A stretch of DNA of 64,000 nt from assembly GCA_037042915.1 (NCBI GenBank), contig CM073193.1:4154001-4218000 (forward strand), read 5' to 3'. Shown in pieces: positions 55,397 to 64,000 of the stretch (its first letter is position 1; each line of letters starts with the position of its first letter). Origin of the DNA: Auricularia sp. M13. Lineage: Eukaryota > Basidiomycota > Agaricomycetes > Auriculariales > Auriculariaceae. The notes under the pieces were generated by a model. It saw only the letters and a list, made by a program, of their open reading frames with translations. It was not told the origin of the DNA and ran no database searches. The position numbers and the translations under genes are program-made.

Positions 55397-58035
55397 CTAA
55401 AGAGCGTATCCACGGCCGCGGCCGCCGCGACCGCCGCCGCGACCACCACGTGTGCCAGCTCCCTGTCCGCCGCGGCCAGCCTGAGCGTTGCCGCGAGCAT
55501 GGCCACCTCCGCGTGCGAAGCCGCCGCGTGCCTGAGCGCCGGTGCCCGCGCCGCGCTGCGAGATGCCGCGGAAGGCACCTCCTCGACCGCCGCGTGCGTT
55601 GCTGGACGGCTGGTGGGGCGGGTTGGCCGGGCCTACGAGGGCCGTGGTGCCTGGCGCCTGCTTCTTCCAGGGGCGGTGCCAGCCCGGGACGTTCTTGGAC
55701 GGGCAGTGGCCTGTGGGGTGCGAGAGAGCGCCGCACGTGAGGCACGTCCATCCGGGGTTGGCCATGTAGCCCGTGTTCTTGAACTGGTTGACGAGCGGGA
55801 TGGCGCGAATGATGCCGCGCAGCTCGCGGTGGAGCTCGCGCGAGAGATAGCCTGCGTACGCGTACACGTTGTGCTGGGTCGTGGTGACTTGCAGAACCTT
55901 GTCCGTAATCGAGATGGGTTCGACGCGGATCGAGGCGATGAACTGCTCGACAAGCACCGCGACCGGGACGTCGGGGTGTTTGTCAAAGTGCCTACACGAA
56001 CGGTGGTGTCAGATCTGAGAGAAAGGAAGGGAGGAGGAGCCGGGAGGAGATGGGGCGGCGGCGTACTTTACAAAGACCTCGACGACGTCGGCCTCATTGG
56101 CCCAGCGCTCGCATGCGGCGTGAATCTCCCCTGCGTCCTGGTTGGTGCCGACGACGGTGCCGAAGAAGTCGGACGCCTCGAGGTGGTAGCGCGCGGCGAT
56201 GAAGTTGGTGTTGCCCAGTACCCACATGTGGTAGCGAAGGACGATATGTCGCTGGCGGCCGGAGACGTTGAAGGCGAGGAGCGTGTACGGGTGCCTCTTC
56301 TCCGGCGCGCCGCGGACCCACTTGGCTATCGCGAAGTCGGCAGTCAAGCCGGCATCGGCGAAGTCCTTCTTGACCTTCGCGACGATAACCATGTCGTCCT
56401 CCTCGCGCATTTCGCGCAGCTCCTTCGTGTCGCCGACGCGGTCAAGGAGGACGAGGAATTTGGGGCCGGCGTACCCGTCCCATGCCTTCCTCATGTCGGG
56501 GTCCAAACCGTCGAGGTGATAGTCGGCCTCCATGCCGTCGATCTTGCGGTCGTCGGAGGAGACGCCGACGTGGCAGCGGGCGTTTGCGAGCTCGGGGACG
56601 ACGATGTGCGGGACTGCTTCAGCTTCGGCGGCCTGCTCGACGGGCTGGAAGTTGGCCTCTGAGTTTTCGGAGTCAGAGTCGGCCGCGGACTCTTCGCGAG
56701 GCGGCTGCGCCGCGGGAATGTCGTAGAGGTCGTCAGCGTCGTCCATGTCGACGTCGAAGGCAGCTTGCTGCGGCAGGTGCGCGTCCTGCGGGGGGACGGG
56801 CTGAGGCTGCGCTGGGGCAGCTAGGGGCGGCGTGGCACCCTGGGGTGAGACTGATGGCGGCGCCGAGCGTGGAGGAGGGGCCGACGACCTGGCTGGGGGG
56901 ACCGCGGGGGGGCCGCGCTGGCAGGCTCGTCCGCGTTGGCGGCCCGGGACGTGCGCGCCTGGGCCGACGCTGGGTGCCGCGGTATAGCGTACGCGGCGAT
57001 GCGGGTGCGGACCACGGTGCTGCTGCGCATCCTAGGCGGGGACCGCGAGTGCTGGCGCAGGTTCTTCGCGGCGGCCGTGCGCGACACAATAGCAGAGTTC
57101 TCGCGCCATTCCTGGAGGCGCTGTGCGTGCTGGTGGTCCCGCACACGTTGGCGGGCGTATGCGCTTGCGGTCGGCGAGTCAGGGTTGGGGGGGAGGTCCT
57201 TGGCCTTCAAGAAAAAGTCGGGGTCGCTGTCTCCGTCATCGGTTTTGTTCGCCGCGACGACAGGCTGGCCGGATGAGATGTCCATGTCCGTGCTCTGTCA
57301 TCAATTAGGATGTGTAGCTGGTGAGCGTGCCATGTCACATACCGCAAGGCTCTTCTCGACGGCCGGCGCGCTCGGAACTTTGCTGGGCGGCGCCTCGTCC
57401 GCGGTCATGAACTGCGTAAGTGAGTATGATGGAATGGGCCTGGACGAGGTGTGGCTTACGTATCCGAAGCGGTCCCCGCGCAGCCTGGCCTCGTCGAGCT
57501 GCGTCGCACGGACTCCCGGCTGGTCGCGCGTGCCGTGAACCTCTGGCGCGTTGGACGTGACGGGCGCCTTGTCGTGAACGATAGTTGCGGCGCGAGGGCG
57601 GGTCTGGACGGCGCGCCTGATGGGTCCAGAGGCCGTGGCGACGGTGGCGGCAGTGCCGCCTTCAGCTGGCGCTGAGGGCGCGGGCGTGGGGGTCGGCGTC
57701 TCCTTGGCCGGAGGCTCCGGGTCGGCGAGTGCGGCCGCCGGGTCCACGAGGGGCGACGGCTCGACGGGGGTGTCCATTGAGGCCTTGCGGCGCGCCCAGC
57801 GAGCGTCTTGCGCCGATTTTTCGCGGGTCGGGGAGAGTGCGTCCTCGGCCTTGCGGACGGTGGCCGGGCGAGCCGGGGTGAAGCTGGCCTCGGCATTGAG
57901 TGAGTCCGAGGGGGACGCCGGGGTCAGCGACTCTCCAGTAGTAGCTTGGAGGGCTGGATAGACGTAGTCGCCCAAGGTGGGCGGGGGAGGCGGAGCGTAT
58001 ACGCTCTCGTCGCCGCGGAAGATGTCGTTGGTCAT
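55397..58035 (-). CDS. LINE ORF1: disordered region, globular domain, zinc knuckle, RGG tail
   Basis: RNA-binding Gag-like protein. Pieces in order: ATG 58035 (MTNDIFRGDESVYAPPPPP) with a Pro/Ser/Thr-rich segment; a 48-nt canonical intron (GTATGT ... CTAAT ... GACAG near 57302-57349) or an equivalent break; a charged segment with SDPDFFLKAKDLPPNPDSPT; a frame change at a run of seven C (about 56892-56898, coding strand); then a globular part (GMEADYHLDGLDPDMRKAWD, YTLLAFNVSGRQRHIVLRYH) and, after another short break, AYAGYLSRELHRELRGII. The zinc knuckle is CLTCGALSHPTGHC (C-x2-C-x4-H-x4-C), followed by about 20 RGG/GGR units to the stop at 55397. Introns in a LINE ORF would normally be lost on retrotransposition, so each break needs testing. 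Confidence 0.75.
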
Positions 58036-58724
58036 TTTGATGGGGCTGGTTGCGCTGGGTGCTGTTGGGCAAGGAGGTGGAGGGTGGCTCTCGATGGCAA
58101 AGGCAGCGGTCTAGATATATCATTACGGGCGTCACGTAGAGAGGGCCGTTCGCCTCACTTCGCCTTCCGGGAGCTTGCCTACGACAGCATGCTGAGGATG
58201 GGAGAGCTCGTCGCCTGTCAGCTCGCGGGGCTGCAGTTTCGGCGGTCCGGACGAGTACGACTTCCTACTCGCTGGCCAGGCAGCAGGCGGATGGAAGCGC
58301 GTCGGCCGGCGCTGTCAGATGGTCGGCATCAGTGCGGTGGTCGTCGCATCCGGGGGCGAAGTTGAGCGCAGGTCAGGACGGGCCAAGGATTGGGGAGAGG
58401 GCAAGCCCGGGGCAGCTGCCGCCGGGGGTATTTGTGGGAGCCACGACGTGCTTGGCATCGGGAATTGCTCCGGGTCTAGGCCATTATGACGTAACTCGGT
58501 TACAAAGACCCGGCCGGGTGGATAAGTACTCGTCCGGTGACCTTTATTGCAATCCGCGTCGTGCGGCCCGTGTCAGCGAGCCCCAGGCGGCGATTTCTCG
58601 AAGGCGGCTTCCTAAACGGGCAGCTCCGGCGGGGCCTGGCGGCCCTTATGTATTGGAAATATATAACTTGCTGACGTGGCACCGATATATATATCGGGAT
58701 CATGCGTAGCACTCATATCAAAAT

Positions 58725-59626
58725 CTATTTTGCGCTCTGCTTCCTGGCTCTAGCTTGCTGGCGGAGCACGAGCGAGCGGTTGTAGTCTATTACATGCGGT
58801 GTTCCTTGGATGGCGCGTACGTGTCTGGCCTCACACGTCGGGTTCCGGCCCCAATGCGTCTCACGCGCGTCGTTCCTCGCCCATGATCCACCGCAGCCGC
58901 CGAGGCATAGCATGCGCGCTCGTGCTCTCGTGTCCGGCGGGCAGCCCTGGCTGAGCACAGCGTCGATGGATGCAGCGGCCGTCCACGTCGGGGTGGCTGG
59001 CCGCGGCGGCGCGCGCCTCTTGCGCTTCTTTGTTGGCTTGGCGTCCTCGCCGCTGTGCGAGGACTCGCGGCTGGGTTCCGGCGTGATCTTCGGCGTTACC
59101 GGCTCGCACGGCCGTGCATGCGAGCTCGCCGTAACCGGCACTTTGTCGTCGTCGCCACTGGTGGGCCTGTCAAGGCGGGCTCCCACGCGGTCTAAACGTT
59201 ATGAGAAGGGGGCCCCGTGGGCATGGCCAGGTCAGTGGGCTCACCAGCGCTCAGGTCGGATGTCGGCGACGTCGACGAGGCGCCATCCGACACTCCTGGG
59301 GAGGAGCTGGCTCGCTGAGCGTCTGGTGTACGTGGGCGATCGAAAGCTTGCATTGGTCGCTGTTGCGGAGTAGCAGGCCTACATGCCCGGGGAGAGCTCG
59401 GCCTCGGAATGGGAAAGCCTGGAATTGGCTCCCAGACAAAGTCTGCGGCGGGGTCATGGTCGTCGTCCATGTTCGAAGGGGGAATCGAGTTTGGGGTTCT
59501 GTTCGCCTTTTCCCCGTCTTTAAACCGAGGAGAGGTCGTCGCGAATCCCCTGGGCGTCCTGAGGAAGGCGTTTTTCTTCTGCGGCTTCCATTCCTCCAGC
59601 ACGAGGAGGATTCGCGCATCCTGCAC
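58725..59626 (-). CDS. LINE 5'-region ORFs, function unknown
   Basis: Two adjoining minus-strand frames upstream of ORF1 (59626-59192 and 59186-58725). The first begins MQDARILLVLEEWKPQKKN, followed by a Pro/Ser-rich stretch. The second has a basic KKRKRRAPPRP patch and a Cys/His-rich end (CLGGCGGSWARND ... HWGRNPTCEARH) that could bind zinc. They may be one protein divided by an indel or an intron. Whether they belong to the LINE as an extra ORF or are a remnant picked up at its 5' end is not clear. The rest of 58036-60403 has no frame that I can support. Confidence 0.35.
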
Positions 59627-61274
59627 TGTTAGCTTTGCTGCTGGTGGATTGGTAGTCGTGGAACAGAGGCATCCTTTGCAGGTGGCGCACGGCTAGGAAT
59701 TGGCTTTTTTGTCCCCAATTATGGGGCGACTGCGATACATGTCTACAAGTGCCCTACGATCCATTTTCGTACACTTGGGGCTTTCCGAGACGTTACTGTG
59801 CCCGGAGCGGCCAGCGATTGCGTATTTTGCAAGTTCGGGCCTGCGTTCGAGTAGCGGCATCCGCTGACCTAGCGCCGGGGGCATATATCGGGCGCTCCCG
59901 GGGATTCCGGCTATCTCTATTGCCGGTCGATGGTTGGGTTGATGCCCACGGCGTCCAGCACGCTCAACCCCTCGCATTGGGGTCGCGAGGGTGCCTATGC
60001 TGGCCCCCACCCTAGCGCTGCACCAGTCCTCGATTTTCTGCGCTGGACTTGCTCTTGGCAGGCCGCGCTGTTACTGGCGCTTATACGGCTCATCGCTGCG
60101 AGCTGCAGCGCGCGTTCGCTGTGACAGCTTGCTCGGCACTCGCTGGTATAGCCACGCAGGCGGCTGCGAACATGCAGTCGGGCCCGCTTTCCTTATTGCT
60201 CGTGTTACTACTCTCGAGCCGGGCGATGTTGCTTCGATACGCTACACGCCCACCACGCACTTGCATGTACAAGAAAATCTTATAGATTGCGTTCTAGCGC
60301 TCTGCCATAGCTTTTAGGCCGTGCTGAGTGCTCCTGGGGGGGTTGGTATTGCTTCTGCGTTGTGCGCGTTTGCCGGACATGGTGGTCCGGGAAGAAGCCC
60401 CCCGGGCTACAAGATGCTCGACGTCGCTGTCGAGCCCGCGGTTGTCGCCTACAAAGCGCGCGCCGTCCGCTGCGCCGCCACAGCATACGAGCCAACCTAC
60501 GAGCTCATGGTCGAGGCCTTTCGGCATGGCATCGCCGCGCCACACGCCGCCGGGTTCACTGCGCGCAAGGAGTCGCGGATGGGCCACAAGTCGAAGTACC
60601 GTAACCTTCCGGTGCTTCGCATGGTCAACGTCCTCCCCGCGCGCCGATTTGTCGCTGGTCCCATGGTCGTGGGGCTGTACAACGAGGCATGGAATCAGCG
60701 CGACCTCGCGGACACGACGGAACGTCACGAAGCACGGGTGCGATACGTAGCCCAATGGGGAGGGCTTCCGCGCGTTCCCACCTTCGACAGGGCCGTTCTC
60801 GACCACAGTCATCTCAGGGGCCCGATGGCGCAGGCCATCAAGAACGTGGTCCTCGACATGCAGCCAAGCTGCCGGGGCCTTGATGATTGGGCCCGCATCT
60901 TTCGTGAGGAGTACGATGTGAATCACGAGGTGGCCGCACGCCTTGTCCATGCGGCCCTGACTGATCTTCTCGCGGCCCACTGGCCCCTATAAAGGTACGT
61001 GTCGTGTTTCCTGCTCCGCCTGTCTAACTTGTTCCCATCGCAGTTCCTGCTGTGTATGCCTCCTGCCCGCCGCCGCCATGTTCCCATTGCTGTCGCCCCC
61101 GTCCCCCATGCTTGTCCCGCCGTCAAACCCCTCTCCCGCTCATCCCCCTCAACCGCCCTCTCATCACGCCCGCCGACTTGCTAGAACAATGTCTGTATGC
61201 ACACCAAATAAACCCAGTCACTCCGCTGTTCACCGCGCGCGCTGACTTCGAATTTTTTTATCCGTGTCTTGCTC

Positions 61275-62642
61275 ATGGTCGTCTTCGTCGCTACCGCTGA
61301 GAAGAAGCCAGCAGGGGCGCGCAACAAGTACACGCGCAGCGGCAAGCGCGCGCCAGCGACGGCCGCCCAGCTCGTTCAGCGCAGGCAAAAGCGGCTGCAC
61401 GAGAACAAGCGCATCACCGAGGTGGGCGCGCAGCAAGACCAGCAAATCGCCGACCTCGCTGTTGAGCTCGGAAAGTGAGTAGCTCATGCATGCGCTGTCG
61501 TTGCACTGGCTGACCGTTCTGCAGGCCGATAGCTTGGGTGCGTATGATGTTTAATTGCAAAACGAAAATAAGCAAGGGCGCGCGCAACCACAACCCGTAC
61601 AACGCGTACATCTCCAAGATATCCCTGGATTACAAGGGGACCGGTGAGCCTTGCCCCCGCACACATTGTGACTTGTATTGATTCTGCTTAGCTACAGGCA
61701 AGGACAAGCTCAAGGAGCTGTCGGCCCAGGCGAAGGAGGGTTATAGGCAGCTCACGCAGGAGGAGCGCGCCGAGATGCTCAAGGAGTACGAGGACAGGCG
61801 CAAGGACAAAGAGAACGTCCGCCACCACTGGGCACACGCGCAGGACGCAGACCTGCGCCAGAACGTGAAGGCGATCGCCGAACGGGTACGTTTCTCTTCT
61901 TTTTTTCTTCTTGTGATTCACGACACTGACCTCTCCCTCTGTAGGCCAACGGTGTCGCGAACCGCAACGACGCCGCATTCTTTATGTTCTTCGGAAACCA
62001 GAATTCAAACGCTTACAGCACGAGCATGCACGCGCTCTCGCCCAACGCCGTATCGTTCATCAACAACGTCCTGAAGACGACGCCGGAGAAGTTGGCCATG
62101 GACTTCCACACCTACCTGATCTCAGGCCGGGCAGACGGTACGTGCACCGTGCTTATATTCACTGCTCATTCATTGAACTCACGTCGTTGCAGCACCTGAC
62201 GTGCCGCCGGTAACCACGGTCAACGGGCTGAAGACGAAGGCACGCGAGCTCATTCAGCACTCGTTCCGCACGCGCTGCCCAATGTCTCTCGTGCCCTACT
62301 CACGCCTGCACAGGAGAGCTCGTCCCTGTCGGTCGCATGACGTACGACTTACTGGGCATGTTTGAGAAGTTCAAGGTCGACTTTATCGGCGGCAAGGACG
62401 ACGTTCTGCCGGATCCAGGCCATCTGAATACGACCCCGCCGCTGCAGCAGCTCATCAGCGCGCTCGAAGCCGGCACCTGCGGATGGCGCTCGGTCCCTGA
62501 CGACGAGATCGACGAGCGGCGCGACGAGATCATCGCCCGCCTCACGGCTGCTCGCAAGTCCACGACCAAGCCGCCGCGCAAGGAGCGCAGCGACAAGAAC
62601 GTGCCGCGCAAGCCCCTCGCCCCCCTGAACCCCACAGCCTAG
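61275..62642 (+). CDS. KDZ cargo gene 2, HMG-box-like region
   Basis: Begins at ATG 61275 (MVVFVATAEKKPAGARNKYT). It has a basic region (KRLHENKRITEVGAQQ), an intron at 61475-61524, then a stretch that resembles an HMG box in pattern: NPYNAYISKIS, KLKELSAQAKEGYRQLTQEE and RAEMLKEYEDRRKDK. Later exons give NDAAFFMFFGNQNSNAY and FINNVLKTTPEKLAMDFHTY. The final exon (VGRMTYDLLGMFEKFKVDF to the stop at 62642) ends in a Lys-rich tail. The join before the last exon (about 62270-62310) has no in-frame GT-AG solution. The HMG relation is by eye only. DNA binding in support of transposition is an inference. Confidence 0.6.
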
Positions 62643-62702
62643 AGCACCGTTTACTTAGGATAGATCTTGCAAATGACATAAGTTTTATGCTTGCATATCT
62701 CG

Positions 62703-63088
62703 TGTGAAAGAGCTCGTCTCTGGGATCCCAACGATATAAAATTTATGTATTTATGTTGAGTCGTCGGCGGACGAGTCGTGCTCGTCGCCGACGACGGCGC
62801 TGCGGCGATGAGCGCGGTGATTGATGACGACGGGCACAGCGCCCGGACATGTTTGACAGCTGCCGGACGTTCCGGACGGCCGGACGGGCAATCCCACGTG
62901 CTTCGAGGGCCCTGAGCTGCCCTGACTCATGCACCGGCCCCAGGGACTCCTTGGCGGCCGAGGATTATTGAGGTATTGGCAGTATTATTCGCGAGTGTAT
63001 CTACAGTAGCATTCCGAGTGCAACATGCCATGGCGCACCCCCCCCATCACCACGGCTTCTTATCACCGGAACTGTTGACACCCGGGTG
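62703..63088 (-). repeat. Right terminal inverted repeat of the KDZ element
   Basis: Mirror of 44043-44428, ending ...CACCCGGGTG at 63088, followed by GCAGCCGC. Scattered substitutions relative to the left arm were noticed (for example near 44254, 44281, 44370 and 44384), so the arms are close but not identical. Confidence 0.9.
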
Positions 63089-63096
63089 GCAGCCGC

Positions 63097-63830
63097 CGCG
63101 GAGCCGCAAGATCATGGCTACTTTCAACGCATGCGTCAGACACAACGAACGGCTGGTTAATACAGTACTGTACGAGATTAGCAAGATCAAGGAACTAGAT
63201 TCAATAAACAAAACTCGAGCTGCAGACTTGAGAAAGGTTTTGAACTTTTGCCATGGGTAAAAGATTCTCTTCACTGGACCCGGAATAGTGGATTGGTTGA
63301 CATTTGTAAGAGATTCATAGACTGGTTTTCTGCAAGAATGAAGGATAATCGTTTGAGGGTGGTTGTTAACAGATTTAAGGACCACCATTCAAACTATTCA
63401 CTTGTTCAATGAGTATCCTTTGTAATATGTGAGAGAGTGGCACCGAGATTTCTATTGTGCCACATTCAATAGATTCACTTGTATTCTTGCAGAAAACCAT
63501 GACGGTAATCTCTAACAATTTTCGACCACCACACAATCATGGGCCCAGTGCTTACCCCAGCTTACCCCTTGCGGTGTTGCACCATGTGGTATTTTGGATA
63601 ATGCCTTCTCAGTTTCTGTGCTTATTACATGAGCTCTGATTCTGAACGGGTAATTCTGAATCCGTGGCCTGCTGTGACTTGAGTATACGCTGTACAGCGT
63701 AGATGGGTTTGGACAATGTTGGCAGGATGAGCTGTGGTTGTAAGTTGACAGTAAAAACTGCAGCGTGCTTATATATGTACTTTTCCTCCTCCTCCTCCTC
63801 CTCCTCCTGAATCCTCCTGGTGCCAGCAGC
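63097..63830. other. Gene-free interval right of the KDZ element
   Basis: About 730 bp, AT-rich relative to the rest. A minus-strand frame (63047-63388) runs into the transposon end and has no recognisable domain; it could be the other side of the locus broken by the KDZ insertion. A short trinucleotide repeat lies at its end. Confidence 0.45.
63785..63809. repeat. (TCC)n microsatellite
   Basis: Eight or so TCC units in a row just downstream of the stop codon of the gene at the window edge. Confidence 0.85.
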
Positions 63831-64000
63831 CTACGCAGCCCCTTCAAACTTCCGCACAGAATCCTCGACCTTGGACTCGTCCTTGATCTTGTCGGCCTCC
63901 TTGTCGGACTCCTTGAGCTGTTTCGGGCGCTCCTCGACACACCGCGCACAATGGCACACAAAGCGCCACCCGTCGACGAGCTGCGCGCGCCGGCGGACCC
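63831..64000 (-). CDS. Partial gene end, SET-domain-like Cys motif
   Basis: Only the last 56 codons are in the window; the gene continues past the right edge. The frame reads QLVDGWRFVCHCARCVEERP, then a Lys/Glu/Asp-rich helix (KESDKEADKIKDESK) and the end KFEGAA. The pattern GWRFVCxCxxC resembles the post-SET cysteine cluster of fungal SET/SMYD-type lysine methyltransferases, where these Cys help bind zinc. No SET core is visible, so the assignment is tentative. A degenerate copy of this same end is at 41503-41660. Confidence 0.5.
   Translation of the reverse strand, partial: VRRRAQLVDGWRFVCHCARCVEERPKQLKESDKEADKIKDESKVEDSVRKFEGAA

Larger units (their letters stand above)
49355..60403 (-). 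mobile_element. APE-type LINE (non-LTR retrotransposon), 11 kb
   Basis: Inserted in KDZ cargo gene 1. The two flanks are a perfect 16-bp duplication, GGGCTACAAGATGCTC (49339-49354 and 60404-60419). The 3' end is a run of 27 T on the plus strand (49355-49381), that is a poly(A) tail of the minus-strand element. ORF2 (endonuclease, reverse transcriptase, RNase H-like, zinc-binding) and ORF1 (zinc knuckle, RGG) are in the expected order. The 5' region (58036-60403) is unusually long. Poly(A), APE endonuclease and RNase H suggest the Tad1-like clades common in fungi, but I cannot place it without a tree. Confidence 0.93.
48481..60992 (+). pseudogene. KDZ cargo gene 1, split by the LINE
   Basis: 5' part 48481-49354: ATG 48481, a Ser/Thr/Pro-rich disordered region (about 150 residues), then a folded segment (IACGLSTGSHIVNAELVEIV, RWEFAELAGMDDFEDIQ, HPWYQLEPNTREGIV), one intron (49219-49270), then SIRLCDRLADTVSFFAQSRP and EAYEGYKML. 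The frame is cut by the LINE and resumes at the second copy of the target duplication (60404-60419): YKML, DVAVEPAVVAYKARAV, RKESRMGHKSKYRNLPVL, FREEYDVNHEVAARLVH, stop at 60992. The second part has no frame breaks, so the insertion is recent. I do not recognise the family; position and strand suggest a protein that travels with the transposase. Confidence 0.75.
44043..63088 (+). mobile_element. KDZ-type DNA transposon with cargo genes and a nested LINE
   Basis: The ends are long inverted repeats starting CACCCGGGTGTCAACAG. Both sides are flanked by GCAGCCGC (44035-44042 and 63089-63096), an 8-bp target duplication. Total length 19,046 bp; without the nested LINE and its duplicated target it is about 8.0 kb. 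Contents, all on the plus strand: a KDZ transposase, a second gene split by the LINE, and a third gene with an HMG-box-like region. KDZ (Kyakuja-Dileera-Zisupton) elements are known to be expanded in mushrooms and to carry extra genes. The intact ends and open transposase suggest recent mobility. Confidence 0.92.

Noticed and set aside
55118-56662. A 514-codon plus-strand frame opposite LINE ORF1
   Set aside because: Composed of Ala/Val/Arg runs mirroring the RGG repeats and GC bias; the minus strand carries the zinc knuckle.

Overview
The window looks like a gene-dense fungal chromosome segment, most likely from a mushroom-forming basidiomycete (Agaricomycetes). Introns are numerous and short (about 45-60 nt) with GTxxGT donors and CTRAY branch points. 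Intergenic gaps are small, and the mobile elements (a chromodomain Ty3/gypsy element, a KDZ DNA transposon and an APE-type LINE) fit that group. All exon boundaries and coordinates were read by eye.

Host genes, left to right: ribosomal protein eL6 (+), a secreted GH71 alpha-1,3-glucanase (-), a Cox18/Oxa1-type mitochondrial insertase (+), then several kb of relics and one probable intron-containing tRNA-Gln. After the first large transposon come a HAD pyrimidine 5'-nucleotidase (+), a PHAF1/UPF0183 protein (-) divergent from DNA polymerase epsilon subunit B (+), the giant Fmp27/BLTP2 bridge-like lipid-transfer protein (+), a DUF2985 membrane protein (+), cobalamin-independent methionine synthase (-) and a RING protein (-). 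A probable SET-type gene end (-) lies at the right edge.

Mobile layer 1 (10245-18865): an almost fresh Ty3/gypsy element on the minus strand. Its 725-bp LTRs differ at one site that I could see, and the 5-bp target duplication is intact. Gag, Pol and a C-terminal chromodomain are present. A priming site of 11 nt is complementary to the element's own predicted RNA 5' end, as in the self-priming Tf1/sushi group. Between Pol and the 3' LTR it carries an antisense, two-intron gene encoding a Zn2Cys6-like protein with an acidic tail. This is the best candidate for something undescribed.

Mobile layer 2 (44043-63088): a complete KDZ-type DNA transposon with about 386-bp terminal inverted repeats and an 8-bp target duplication. 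It holds a KDZ transposase and two further same-strand genes. One of these cargo genes is cut by an 11-kb LINE (49355-60403) flanked by a perfect 16-bp target duplication. The LINE has an RGG/zinc-knuckle ORF1, an ORF2 with endonuclease, reverse transcriptase and an apparently dead RNase H-like domain, and a 3'-UTR hairpin.

Mobile layer 3: three non-autonomous inverted-repeat elements (3524-4403, 19288-20048, 42939-43607), each with a plausible target duplication. Several otherwise good genes show single-base frame breaks, some in homopolymers, so assembly errors should be excluded before any gene is called dead.
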